Shown here: positions 35,666-44,728 of the stretch, one piece after another
How the letters are laid out: each line of letters opens with the position of its first letter
Position numbering within the stretch: the first letter of the stretch is position 1
Assembly: GCF_002836945.1 (NCBI RefSeq)
Contig: NZ_NIJM01000002.1
Location: 86,926 to 150,925, forward strand
DNA from: Shewanella chilikensis
GTDB lineage: Bacteria; Pseudomonadota; Gammaproteobacteria; Enterobacterales; Shewanellaceae
Direction: 5' to 3'
Length of the DNA: 64,000 nucleotides
Translations under genes and position numbers: made by a program
Notes under the pieces: generated by a model
What the model was told of the DNA's origin: nothing
What the model saw: only the letters and a program-made list of their open reading frames with translations
Databases searched by the model: none

Positions 35666-37903
35666 ATGAAAAAAACTTGGATGGCTTCGGCGCTTATGGC
35701 GATACCTCTGACACTGGCCAGCGGCCACTCCTTCGCTCTGGAAGGTGGCAAAACCCCTTTAACGGTTGAGCGCCTCTATTCTTCACCGGCACTGGCCGGT
35801 GCCAGCCCCCGAGGGCTGAAACTCTCTCCCGACGGCAAGCGGGTCACTTATCTTGCCGGCCGTAAAGACAATCAATATTTCTACGATCTTTGGCAAATGG
35901 ATGTCGCCACCGGCCAGGTCAGTCTGCTGCTGGATGCCTCCAGGCTTGAAGCCGGTGAACTTTCCGATGAAGAGAAGGCCCGCCGCGAGCGGCAGCGAGT
36001 GTATGGCCAGGGGATCATGGAATACTTCTGGGCCGACGACAGCCAGGCACTGCTGATCCCGGCGGCCGGCAAGCTCTACTACTTCAGCCTGGCCGATGCC
36101 AAGGTGACTCTGCTGCCCACTGGGGACGCCTTTGCCACAGATGCCAAGCTGTCGCCCAAGGGCAATTTTGTCTCCTTTGTGGCCGAACAAAACCTCTATG
36201 TACTCCAGCTGAAAGACCATAAGCTCACGGCGCTGACCCAGGATGGCGGCGGGGCCATCAAGAACGCCATGGCCGAGTTTGTGGCTCAGGAAGAGATGGA
36301 CCGTATGACAGGTTACTGGTGGGCGCCGGATGAATCGGCTATCGCCTATACCCGCATCGATGAGTCGGGTGTGGAGCTGGTGACCCGCAATGAGATCTAT
36401 GCCGATGGCATTAAGCTGACCGAGCAGCGTTATCCCTATGCCGGTAAGCCCAATGTTGAGATTGCCCTGGGGGTGGTGTCGCTGGCGTCCGGGAAGACCC
36501 AATGGATGGATCTCGGCAGTGAGAAAGATATCTATCTGCCGCGGGTGAAATGGCTGCCGGACAGCAAGCACTTGTCGTTCCAGTGGCAGAATCGCAGTCA
36601 GCAGCAGTTGGATCTGCGCCAGGTAGACAGCCGCGAGGGCAAAGGCGCTGTGACTCTGGTATCCGAGCGCAGCGATGCCTGGGTTAACCTCAACCACGAT
36701 CTCTATTTTCTTAAGCAGCAGCCCGGCTTTATCTGGGCATCCGAGCGTGATGGTTTCAACCATATCTATCTGTTTGATGACAAGGGTAAGGTCAAGCGGC
36801 AACTGACTCAGGGGAAATGGGTGGTCGACGAGATAGAACACCTAGATGAAAAGCAGGGCTGGGTTTATTTCAGTGGTCGTAAAGACAGTGTGGTCGAGCG
36901 CCATTTGTATCGGGTCAGCCTCAATGGCGGTGAGATAGAGCGCATCAGCCGGCGTGGCGGCATGCATAACGCCGTGTTTGCCGACAAGGAATCTGTTTAC
37001 CTCGACTATTTTAACAGCCTATCGCAGCCTCCCCAGGTGAGTCTGCACAACCAAAGCGGTGAGCATCTGGCTTGGGTGGAAGAGAACGCCGTCAAGGCCG
37101 GACACCCTCTGTATGACTATGCCGGGCTGTGGCAGTTGCCCGAGTTTGGCACCCTCAAGGCCAAAGATGGCAAGGCGCTGCAATACCGCCTGTTCAAGCC
37201 GGTGAATTTTGACAGCAAGGCCAAATACCCCGTGGTGGTGCGGGTTTACGGTGGGCCTCATGCCCAGTTGGTGGTCAATAGCTGGAGTGAGCAGGATTAC
37301 TACACCCAATATCTGTTGCAGCAGGGCTTTGCCGTGTTCCAGCTGGATAACCGGGGCTCGGCGCATAGAGGCACGGCTTTCGAGCAGGTGATCTACCGCC
37401 ATCTTGGTGAGGCCGAAGTGGAAGATCAGAAGACAGGTGTCGATTTCCTGCGGACTCTGCCCTGGGTCAAGGCCGACAGCATCGCCATCTATGGTCACAG
37501 CTATGGCGGCTATATGGCGCTGATGAGCCTGTTCAAGGCGCCTGACTACTTCAAGGCGGCCATCAGTGGCGCCCCTGTAACCGACTGGGCCCTGTACGAC
37601 ACCCACTACACCGAACGCTACCTCGGCCATCCTGACGACAACGCCCGGGGCTACGAGGCCAGCAGTGTCTTCCCCTATGTGAGCGAGTATGGTTCAGGCT
37701 TGCTGATGTATCACGGCATGGCCGATGACAATGTATTGTTTGAGAATAGCACCCGGGTTTACAAGGCGCTGCAGGATGAAGGCAAGTTGTTCCGCATGAT
37801 AGATTACCCCGGCTCCAAGCACTCGATGCGGGGCGATAAGGTGCGCACCCATTTGTACCGCTCGCTGACCGACTTCCTCGAGACAGAGTTGAAAGGTAAC
37901 TGA
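35666..37903 (+). CDS. Exported dipeptidyl peptidase IV-type serine peptidase (S9B)
   Basis: A 745-residue peptidase with a signal peptide (MKKTWMASALMAIPLTLASG). An eight-bladed-propeller-like N-terminal domain (about 50-500) precedes the alpha/beta hydrolase domain. The catalytic triad reads Ser612 in GHSYGGYM, Asp687 in GMADDNVLF and His719 in SKHSM. Two adjacent glutamates in the propeller (QEEMDR) correspond to the substrate N-terminus-binding pair of DPP IV. It should release X-Pro dipeptides in the periplasm or outside the cell. The ATG at 35666 has GGAA upstream; the longer frame from 35570 would bury the signal peptide. Confidence 0.92.
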   Translation: MKKTWMASALMAIPLTLASGHSFALEGGKTPLTVERLYSSPALAGASPRGLKLSPDGKRVTYLAGRKDNQYFYDLWQMDVATGQVSLLLDASRLEAGELSDEEKARRERQRVYGQGIMEYFWADDSQALLIPAAGKLYYFSLADAKVTLLPTGDAFATDAKLSPKGNFVSFVAEQNLYVLQLKDHKLTALTQDGGGAIKNAMAEFVAQEEMDRMTGYWWAPDESAIAYTRIDESGVELVTRNEIYADGIKLTEQRYPYAGKPNVEIALGVVSLASGKTQWMDLGSEKDIYLPRVKWLPDSKHLSFQWQNRSQQQLDLRQVDSREGKGAVTLVSERSDAWVNLNHDLYFLKQQPGFIWASERDGFNHIYLFDDKGKVKRQLTQGKWVVDEIEHLDEKQGWVYFSGRKDSVVERHLYRVSLNGGEIERISRRGGMHNAVFADKESVYLDYFNSLSQPPQVSLHNQSGEHLAWVEENAVKAGHPLYDYAGLWQLPEFGTLKAKDGKALQYRLFKPVNFDSKAKYPVVVRVYGGPHAQLVVNSWSEQDYYTQYLLQQGFAVFQLDNRGSAHRGTAFEQVIYRHLGEAEVEDQKTGVDFLRTLPWVKADSIAIYGHSYGGYMALMSLFKAPDYFKAAISGAPVTDWALYDTHYTERYLGHPDDNARGYEASSVFPYVSEYGSGLLMYHGMADDNVLFENSTRVYKALQDEGKLFRMIDYPGSKHSMRGDKVRTHLYRSLTDFLETELKGN

Positions 37904-37937
37904 GCCGGTAAGCTGAAGTTATCTGGTAGCTGAAAAT

Positions 37938-37964
37938 GCCGCGCCTCATATGGCGCGGCTTTTT
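37938..37964. terminator. Bidirectional terminator after the S9 peptidase
   Basis: GCCGCGCC / GGCGCGGC with a six-base loop, a preceding AAAAT and a following T run; its end touches the stop of the convergent antiporter gene. Confidence 0.88.
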
Positions 37965-39159
37965 ATGCTTCGCCCTCCTTGGGCAACAGGCGTCTGAGCA
38001 GCAAGGGGCCGAGCAGGGTGGTGATGGCTATCACCAACACCAATTCGGTAAATACCTTGGCCGGAATGATATCCAACTGTCGCCCCACTTCTGCAAAGAC
38101 CAAACCGACTTCACCTCTGGGCACCATGGCACTGCCGACTATCAGCTTTTGCCGCCAAGTGCCGTTGACCACTAAACCGGCGGCCAGCTTGCCGATAAAT
38201 GCCAGCAGTATCATCGCCAGCAAGAGTAACAGGCTGTAGGGGCTGAGGTTCAACTGGCTTAAGTCGAGGCTTATCCCCACATAGACAAAGAACACAGGCG
38301 CGAATACATCGGTCAGTGGCTGCATCGATTTTTCCAGCTTGTGGGTAAAGGGAAAGGGGTTTTGCAGATACTTCTGCCAGGGCCAGATAAACTGCCTTGA
38401 TAGCGCCAAACCGGCGACAAAACCGCCGAGCAGCGCCGGGGCGCCAAAAAGGTGTGCCAGCCAGGCAAACAGGCAGATCAGTGTCAGCATGACCACGGCC
38501 TCGTAGCCTGGGGTTTGGGATTGATAGCTGAGCACTCGTAACGGGTAAATTAACATCCTGCCAAGGGGGGGCGCCAGCAGCAGAAACAGCAGCAGTAAGC
38601 CGCAGAGTTTAATGATTGCCAGCGGTGCCAGTTGGCCTTCGCTGGCAAAGTTGAATAGCAAACTGAGCAGTATCACCCCGGCAATATCGTCAAATACCGC
38701 CGCTCCCAGGATCAGATGACCGGCACTGGATTGTTGCTGGCCACTGTCGCTTAGTACCCTGAGGGAGATACCTATGCTGGTGGCCGTCAGGGTACAGCCG
38801 TAGAAGAGGGCGGCAAACAGCGATAGCTCCAACCAATAGAAGGCAGCCAGGCCGGTGAGCAGCAGTGGAGCGATTATGCCGATAATGGCTACCGCCGCCA
38901 CCTGACGTCCGGCGCTGTAGAGTCGCTGTATCGAGGTTTCGGCGCCGATGGAAAATAGCAGCAGTATCACCCCGAGCTCGGCGATATTGGCCAGTACTTG
39001 GGTTGGTTCCAGCCAGCCGAGCACTGAAGGACCAAGCAACAAGCCTGCTCCTATTTCCCCCACTACCGCAGGCCAGCCGATACGGTTGCAGCACTCTCCC
39101 AGCACCCGGGAGAACAGCAAGATCAGGAACAAGGCGATCAACAGACTATCCATCGACAT
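37963..39159 (-). CDS. Cation:proton antiporter (CPA2 family)
   Basis: A 398-residue membrane protein with about 12 helices of the CPA2 family. The conserved VVGEIGAGLLLGPSVLG near the N-terminus and AVFDDIAGVILLSLL with its paired aspartates mark the ion-binding site (a DD pair as in NapA-type Na+/H+ exchangers). It lacks the C-terminal RCK/TrkA domain of Kef potassium systems, which favours sodium/proton exchange. Divergent from the UspE-like gene at 39267, with 107 bases between them. Confidence 0.9.
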   Translation of the reverse strand: MSMDSLLIALFLILLFSRVLGECCNRIGWPAVVGEIGAGLLLGPSVLGWLEPTQVLANIAELGVILLLFSIGAETSIQRLYSAGRQVAAVAIIGIIAPLLLTGLAAFYWLELSLFAALFYGCTLTATSIGISLRVLSDSGQQQSSAGHLILGAAVFDDIAGVILLSLLFNFASEGQLAPLAIIKLCGLLLLFLLLAPPLGRMLIYPLRVLSYQSQTPGYEAVVMLTLICLFAWLAHLFGAPALLGGFVAGLALSRQFIWPWQKYLQNPFPFTHKLEKSMQPLTDVFAPVFFVYVGISLDLSQLNLSPYSLLLLLAMILLAFIGKLAAGLVVNGTWRQKLIVGSAMVPRGEVGLVFAEVGRQLDIIPAKVFTELVLVIAITTLLGPLLLRRLLPKEGEA

Positions 39160-39266
39160 AGAGTATCCCCCATAGGTGCAATTGTTGATCGGGATCAGTA
39201 TGGTTTATTCTGCACCAGATTAGAGTCTAAAAAGTAGACAATTGCCAGAAAGTTTGGAGAAAACAA

Positions 39267-40136
39267 ATGGGTAAGCTTTTTATCATTGAACAACATGAAG
39301 AGGCTAACACTGATGCGATTGCCAAGGGACTGGAAGTAGCGGAATTACTGGGGATGCAACCTCAAGTATTTGCTTATTGCTACGAATATTTCTCTGGTGA
39401 CGAATATTACAGTCCACGGCTTGCCGGGGCCGCCCAACAGCGGCTGATGAAGGAGAAGCAAGCTGAGGTGTCGGCCCATCTTAAAACGTTGGATGCAGAG
39501 GATGTGCCGCTGCATATCATCTGGAGTAAATATCTCTACGAACATGTCAGCAGCCATGCCGGTCGCTATGGCTTTGATATGGTGGTTAAAACAGTGCACC
39601 AGAGCGAGCATTTTCTGCCGACCGACTGGCATCTTATTCGCAGTACCAAGGTGCCTTTGATGCTGCTCAGCGATAACCCGATCAAGAAGGCATCCAGTAT
39701 TTTGATGGCGGTGGATCTCGATGCCAAGAGTCAACAAAAACAGCGCCTCAATCAATTGGTGTTGCAACATGGTCGCCAATTGGCCGAGGCCAGTGGTGCC
39801 AAGTTACATCTGGCACATATTATTCGGGTACCTAAAGTGATCCGCGATCTCGAAGTGCTCAACCTGCATGAAATGGTCAAGTCGGCGTGGCGCAGACATC
39901 AAACCCTGTTGGAGCTGACGGGGCTTCCCAAAGAGCAGATCCATATCATTGCCGGCGATCCGGACCTCTGTCTGTATCAGTTGTCCTGCAGGCTCAAGAG
40001 CGACTATCTGGTGATTGGTGCCCGTCAGCGCCAGGGGTTGATGGGGCGGGTGATAGGCAATACCGCCGAGCAGATCTTGCGGCGCGTACGCAGCAATGTG
40101 CTGGTTATCCCAACCGATGAGGAACAGGCAAGCTAA
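39267..40136 (+). CDS. uspE: Tandem universal stress protein, UspE-like
   Basis: A 289-residue protein with two Usp domains. The first (about 1-140) is degenerate and begins KLFIIEQHEE. The second (about 145-285) begins SSILMAVDLDA and ends with the nucleotide-binding-like stretch VIGARQRQGLMGRVIGNTAEQILRR, followed by VLVIP. This matches the two-domain UspE type (E. coli 316 residues). The role is in stress adaptation; the biochemical activity of the family is unclear. It starts near the divergent antiporter gene and ends 12 bases before the convergent LysR gene. Confidence 0.85.
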   Translation: MGKLFIIEQHEEANTDAIAKGLEVAELLGMQPQVFAYCYEYFSGDEYYSPRLAGAAQQRLMKEKQAEVSAHLKTLDAEDVPLHIIWSKYLYEHVSSHAGRYGFDMVVKTVHQSEHFLPTDWHLIRSTKVPLMLLSDNPIKKASSILMAVDLDAKSQQKQRLNQLVLQHGRQLAEASGAKLHLAHIIRVPKVIRDLEVLNLHEMVKSAWRRHQTLLELTGLPKEQIHIIAGDPDLCLYQLSCRLKSDYLVIGARQRQGLMGRVIGNTAEQILRRVRSNVLVIPTDEEQAS

Positions 40137-40148
40137 CAGCCTGCTTGC

Positions 40149-41036
40149 TCACAACCCCTTTTTACTGAGGGCAACCAAGGCCTCGGCGGCCGGGGTCAAG
40201 GGTAGGTTGTTGCGCCAAATCAGCCCCAGCTGCCAGGTGATTTCACTCGCCATAGGTCGATAACTGAGTGTTTGCTCGCCGAGCTTGTCGCAGATGGGCT
40301 CCGGCAGCAGCGCCAGCCCCATTCCGGCCTGTACCATGGCGCCGAGGAAGTCCCATTGACCACTGCGAAAAGCGATATTCAACGTGACTCCGGCCTCGCG
40401 GCTCAGGCGGGTCAATAACTTTGCCAGTGAAAAGTCCTCGTTGTAGAGGATGAAAGGATATTCGGCCAGATCCCGCCATTCTATCGCCTGCTTGCTGGTC
40501 AGTGGGTGACCTACCGGCAGGCAGACCTTTAGCGGATAACCTTGCAGCGGCGATGAAGACAACTGCTCTCCATGGGTGGTAGGCAGGGCTGTGAAGGCGA
40601 TGTCCAGGGTGTCGGCCAAAAGCGCTTGCTCACAACCAAAGCCGCCGTATTCATGCATCTGTAACTCAACTGCCGGATAGGTGCGGCGAAACTCGGTCAA
40701 CAGATCTATGGTCAGACTGCTCATCATGGGGCAGACCCCGAGGCGCAGGTGGCCGGATTTGAGGCCACTTAAGTTACTCAAGTCCTGCTCCATTCTGTGC
40801 CATTGACCTATTATCTGACAGGCGCTGGCATGAAATATTTCTCCGGCTTGCGTCAGCTCTACCTTTTGATTGCTGCGGATCAAGAGTTGTTGATCCAGGG
40901 ATTCTTCAAGGCGCTGGATCATCTTGCTCAAGGTTGGCTGAGTCAGGTACAACTGCTCGGCGGCACGGGTAAAGTTACCGGTTTCCACCAGGGTCAGAAA
41001 GCAGTGTAAGGTCTTGATAGGTACGTTCATGCTCAT
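40149..41036 (-). CDS. LysR-family transcriptional regulator
   Basis: A 295-residue regulator with the usual N-terminal helix-turn-helix (FTRAAEQLYLTQPTLSKMIQRLEESL) and effector domain. The ATG at 41036 gives MSMNVPIKTL; a second ATG two codons in is equally possible. It is divergent from the 46-residue basic-protein gene at 41126, a layout that suggests control of that gene or self-regulation. The effector cannot be predicted, and it is not close to the cid/lrg-associated LysR at 28.5 kb. Confidence 0.9.
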   Translation of the reverse strand: MSMNVPIKTLHCFLTLVETGNFTRAAEQLYLTQPTLSKMIQRLEESLDQQLLIRSNQKVELTQAGEIFHASACQIIGQWHRMEQDLSNLSGLKSGHLRLGVCPMMSSLTIDLLTEFRRTYPAVELQMHEYGGFGCEQALLADTLDIAFTALPTTHGEQLSSSPLQGYPLKVCLPVGHPLTSKQAIEWRDLAEYPFILYNEDFSLAKLLTRLSREAGVTLNIAFRSGQWDFLGAMVQAGMGLALLPEPICDKLGEQTLSYRPMASEITWQLGLIWRNNLPLTPAAEALVALSKKGL

Positions 41037-41125
41037 TTGGAATTCTTGCTATGGAATTAATTCATTTTACTAATAGCTGTGGCGGCGTTAATTTGATCAG
41101 CGTCCCAAGTAAAGAGGAAATATCG

Positions 41126-41266
41126 ATGAAAGCATATCAAGGTTTGTGGGTTAGCTCTCTGTGGCAAACTGCCACTGAAACTCAGGAACACAAGGCCAAG
41201 CCAGTCAAAGCCAAGTCCCAGAGTTTTTGGAAGCTGATGTTCCACAAAAAAGCCAAAGCAGTTTAA
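41126..41266 (+). CDS. Small basic protein (46 residues)
   Basis: A short gene with a strong ribosome site (AAAGAGGAAAT) and a good terminator. The product is lysine-rich with three tryptophans: MKAYQGLWVSSLWQT at the start and FWKLMFHKKAKAV at the end. It has no signal peptide; the last 15 residues could form an amphipathic, membrane- or nucleic-acid-binding helix. No family was recognised. The good start and stop signals argue that it is real. Confidence 0.6.
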   Translation: MKAYQGLWVSSLWQTATETQEHKAKPVKAKSQSFWKLMFHKKAKAV

Positions 41267-41270
41267 AGTG

Positions 41271-41297
41271 ACCCGGCCCGTGCCGGGTTTCTTTTTG
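41271..41297 (+). terminator. Terminator after the 46-residue gene
   Basis: ACCCGGC / GCCGGGT with a four-base loop, then TTCTTTTTG. Confidence 0.85.
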
Positions 41298-41342
41298 TTA
41301 TTTTAACTATTTTGGCATAGTTATATCCTGCATGATGCAAGG

Positions 41343-41603
41343 TTATTGCAATAGTGGGTGCTCCTTGGGCAATTTGCCGCTGATCCACATTACCAGCCTA
41401 TGTTTCATATTGGGGCCATCTTCCTTGTCTGATGGTAAAGGTCCTATCAGTTTATCCTGCACCAAGAGGCGATAGACGCACTCGACTTTCTCTTTCTCCG
41501 GCACTTTATCCCCAAGAGGGGCAAAGCCACGCTTGAGCGAGTATCCCAAACCTATCTCCAACGCCAGTTTCAACAGAGCCGCTTCATTCTTGTGTTTCTT
41601 CAT
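41343..41603 (-). CDS. DUF5062 family protein
   Basis: An 86-residue soluble protein starting MKKHKNEAALLKLALEIG. The central KVECVYRLLVQDKLI and the QEDGPNMKH-type block (here KEDGPNMKHRLVMWI), with the closing LPKEHPLL, match what I recall of DUF5062 proteins of Vibrio and Shewanella. The function is unknown. Its small size and mixed charge suggest a helical regulatory or adaptor protein. It is monocistronic and divergent from acnA. Confidence 0.7.
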   Translation of the reverse strand: MKKHKNEAALLKLALEIGLGYSLKRGFAPLGDKVPEKEKVECVYRLLVQDKLIGPLPSDKEDGPNMKHRLVMWISGKLPKEHPLLQ

Positions 41604-41773
41604 CTGTATCGCTCCCAGCTTATCGCCCCCTGCTTGGGCTCGTTTCTAAACTAGCGCAAAGTGACTGAGATTACACTTAAAAATCCTTCGGCAGCCTCAG
41701 GTGCCCTTGTACCTTATTTGAGCATAACTTAAGCTGGTTGACGGAACGACAACTCAACTTAGGGAGAGTAGTG

Positions 41774-44446
41774 ATGTCCAAAGTCAAATATCAAGCCAAG
41801 GCGCAACGCACCTTGACAGTCAAAAACACCTCATTCCAATACTACAGCCTCAATGAAGGGCCCTTGGCGGAAATTGCCGAGGTTGCCGCATTACCCAAGA
41901 GTTGCAAGGTGCTGCTGGAAAACATTCTGCGGCATCTGGATACCGACCATTGTGATATCGATGACTTGCAGGCGCTGGCCAAGGGGCGCGGCCGCGGCAG
42001 TCAGCAGGAGATCGCTTATCATCCAGCGCGGGTATTAATGCAGGATTTTACCGGCGTCCCGGCGATAGTCGACCTGGCCGCTATGCGGGCGGCGCTGGTG
42101 GCCAAAGGGCGCGATCCGCAAAAGATCAATCCACTGTCCAAGGTGGATCTGGTGATTGACCATTCGGTCAGCATCGACAAGTTCGCCAATCCGGATGCCT
42201 ATCGGGACAATGTGGCGATTGAGATGCAGCGCAACTTCGAGCGTTATCAATTTCTCAAGTGGGGCCAGGGCGCCTTCGATAACTTCTCCGTGGTGCCTCC
42301 GGGCACCGGCATTTGCCATCAGGTAAACCTCGAGTATCTGGCCAAAGGTGTCTGGCAGGGGCTTGGCGAAGAAGGAGCCACTTGGGTCTATCCAGATACA
42401 CTGGTGGGCACTGACAGCCATACCACTATGATCAACGCCCTGGGGGTACTTGGCTGGGGTGTCGGGGGGATCGAAGCCGAAGCGGCCATGTTGGGGCAAC
42501 CCATCTCAATGCAGATCCCGGATGTGGTGGGGTTCGAGCTCAAGGGGCGACTCAGTGAGGGCATTACTGCCACTGACCTGGTGCTCAGAGTCGTGGAGAT
42601 GCTGCGCCGCCAGGGGGTAGTGGGTAAATTTGTCGAATTCTATGGTGACGGCCTGGATCAGTTGCCGCTGGCCGATCGAGCCACCATTGCCAATATGGCA
42701 CCGGAATATGGTGCAACCTGTGGCTTCTTCCCGGTGGATGCGCAGACACTGGAGTATCTGCGCCTCAGTGGCCGAGATGAACAGACGGTTGCTTTGGTGG
42801 AGGCTTACACCAAGGCCCAAGGGCTGTGGCGAGAGACTGGCGATAGCGCCCCCGAGTTTGCCGATACCTTGAGTCTGGATCTTGCCAGTGTTGAACCCAG
42901 CCTGGCCGGGCCCAAGCGGCCCCAGGACAGAGTTGCCGTCAGTCAGCTCAAACAGGCGGCCGAAGATGCCATTCGTCTCTCGGGGCGCAGCGAGCTTGAG
43001 CAGGCGTTTGTACTCGAAGGCAGCGAGCTTGCCATGCACCATGGCGATTTGGTGATTGCCGCCATTACCAGTTGTACCAATACTTCCAACCCGGCGGTGA
43101 TGCTGGCGGCCGGGTTGCTGGCACAAAAGGCGGTGGAACTGGGGTTGGAGCGCAAACCCTGGGTCAAGACTTCGTTGGCCCCAGGTTCCAAGGTGGTGAC
43201 CCAGTATCTGCAACAGGCCGGATTGCAAACGGCGCTCGATAGCCTGGGCTTTAACCTGGTAGGTTATGGTTGCACTACCTGTATAGGTAACTCGGGCCCC
43301 TTGCCGGAGGCGGTCACCAAGGCGGTCAGCGAACAGAAGATCCATGTGGGTTCAGTGCTTTCCGGTAACCGTAACTTCGAAGGGCGGATCCACCCCTTGG
43401 TGGAGTCCAACTGGCTTTGCTCGCCTCCTCTGGTGGTAGCCTATGCGTTGGCGGGAACCAGCCGTATCGATCTCAGTCGCGATCCCATAGGCCAAGGCCG
43501 CGATGGTAAAGCGGTTTTCCTTAAAGACATTTGGCCCAGCAATGCCGAGATAGCCGCCGTAATGGGCAAGGTGAGTCGCAGCCTGTTCCAGCAGCAGTAT
43601 GCCGATGTGTTTCATGGCGATGATGCCTGGCGCGCCATCGACTCGGGCTCGGGCAAAACTTATGCCTTCGATCCCGCCTCCACCTATATTCAGTTACCGC
43701 CCTTCTTCGAAGCCGAATACGGTGGTAATGCCGACGACATTAAGGGGGCCGCGATTCTGGCGCTATTGGGAGACTCTGTCACCACAGATCATATCTCCCC
43801 GGCCGGGGTGATCCCCAAAAACAGTCCGGCAGCCGATTATCTGCGCGGTCATGGTGTAGCCGACAAGGACTTCAACTCCTACGGTTCACGCCGCGGGAAT
43901 CACGAGGTGATGATGCGCGGCACCTTCGGTAATATCCGTATCCGCAATGAGATGGTGCCCGGGCATGAAGGTGGTGTTACCCGGATGCAGGGCGAATCTG
44001 AGGTGCGCTTTATCTATGACGCTGCCATGGCCTATCGCGCCAGAAAGCAGGCGAGTGTGGTTATTGCCGGTAAAGAATATGGTACAGGTTCCAGCCGAGA
44101 CTGGGCCGCCAAGGGTACGCTGCTGCTCGGGGTCAAGGCGGTCATAGTGGAGAGCTTTGAGCGTATTCACCGTTCCAACTTGGTGGGTATGGGCGTGCTG
44201 CCATTGCAGTTTCTGCCTGGAGAAACCCGTCAGACTCTGGGCCTGACTGGTGATGAGACAGTGGATATTCTCGGCCTGGATGGCGAGCTTAAGCCAAACC
44301 AGAAGCTGCAGGCGCAGATCCATTATCCCAATGGAGAGTCCAAAACCATAGCGCTGCTCAGCCGCCTGGATACCGGCATGGAGGTTGCCTACTACCGTGC
44401 CGGCGGTGTGCTGACCTATGTGCTGGAGCGTTTGGCCGCCGAATAG
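41774..44446 (+). CDS. acnA: Aconitate hydratase A
   Basis: An 890-residue iron-sulfur enzyme that interconverts citrate and isocitrate. The 4Fe-4S ligands are Cys434 (SCTNTSNP), Cys500 and Cys503 (YGCTTCIGNSG), within one residue of their places in E. coli AcnA (891 residues). The C-terminal swivel domain has EYGTGSSRDWAAKG. Similarity is closer to AcnA than to AcnB, whose domain order is different. The paralogue AcnD of the methylcitrate cycle was considered, but there are no prp genes nearby. The ATG at 41774 has AGGGAGAG upstream. AcnA-type enzymes are usually the stress-stable form. Confidence 0.93.
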   Translation: MSKVKYQAKAQRTLTVKNTSFQYYSLNEGPLAEIAEVAALPKSCKVLLENILRHLDTDHCDIDDLQALAKGRGRGSQQEIAYHPARVLMQDFTGVPAIVDLAAMRAALVAKGRDPQKINPLSKVDLVIDHSVSIDKFANPDAYRDNVAIEMQRNFERYQFLKWGQGAFDNFSVVPPGTGICHQVNLEYLAKGVWQGLGEEGATWVYPDTLVGTDSHTTMINALGVLGWGVGGIEAEAAMLGQPISMQIPDVVGFELKGRLSEGITATDLVLRVVEMLRRQGVVGKFVEFYGDGLDQLPLADRATIANMAPEYGATCGFFPVDAQTLEYLRLSGRDEQTVALVEAYTKAQGLWRETGDSAPEFADTLSLDLASVEPSLAGPKRPQDRVAVSQLKQAAEDAIRLSGRSELEQAFVLEGSELAMHHGDLVIAAITSCTNTSNPAVMLAAGLLAQKAVELGLERKPWVKTSLAPGSKVVTQYLQQAGLQTALDSLGFNLVGYGCTTCIGNSGPLPEAVTKAVSEQKIHVGSVLSGNRNFEGRIHPLVESNWLCSPPLVVAYALAGTSRIDLSRDPIGQGRDGKAVFLKDIWPSNAEIAAVMGKVSRSLFQQQYADVFHGDDAWRAIDSGSGKTYAFDPASTYIQLPPFFEAEYGGNADDIKGAAILALLGDSVTTDHISPAGVIPKNSPAADYLRGHGVADKDFNSYGSRRGNHEVMMRGTFGNIRIRNEMVPGHEGGVTRMQGESEVRFIYDAAMAYRARKQASVVIAGKEYGTGSSRDWAAKGTLLLGVKAVIVESFERIHRSNLVGMGVLPLQFLPGETRQTLGLTGDETVDILGLDGELKPNQKLQAQIHYPNGESKTIALLSRLDTGMEVAYYRAGGVLTYVLERLAAE

Positions 44447-44460
44447 CCAAGCTGCTTCAA

Positions 44461-44490
44461 GCCAAAACCGCCTTTGGGGGCGGTTTTGGC
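44461..44490. terminator. Hairpin after acnA
   Basis: GCCAAAACCGCC / GGCGGTTTTGGC, a 12-base stem, begins 14 bases after the acnA stop. No T run follows, so termination may depend on the stem or on Rho. Confidence 0.65.
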
Positions 44491-44620
44491 TATTCCATAA
44501 CAGCTGAGCACACATGGGATTTATTCGCCTTCTCTAGGAGCCGGGGATGGGGTTTGTTAGAGTAGGCGCAGTTTTTGGCGGCGGCTGTTGCGGGCAAACG
44601 AGAAGGCTTAAGCCTGACAG

Positions 44621-44712
44621 CCAAACGCCGAGCTAAAGTACTGAGCCAAGCCCGAGTTAAAGCCTTTAGGCCAAGGCTGTAAAACCAAAGCTGTTAAACC
44701 AAAGCCGTTAAA
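44621..44712. repeat. Degenerate tandem repeats before the methyltransferase gene
   Basis: Two copies of about 25 bases beginning CCAAACGCCGAGCTAAAG (44621) and CCAAGCCCGAGTTAAAG (44646) are followed by three 14-base copies (44671-44712): CCAAGGCTGTAAAA, CCAAAGCTGTTAAA and CCAAAGCCGTTAAA. The array ends 16 bases before the start codon at 44729. Confidence 0.7.
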
Positions 44713-44728
44713 GTGAACCGAGTCATCG

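Noticed and set aside
44700..44728. A CRISPR or phage attachment site suggested by the repeated CCAAAGC motif
   Set aside because: The copies are too short, tandem and degenerate for a CRISPR array, and there are no cas, integrase or phage genes nearby.
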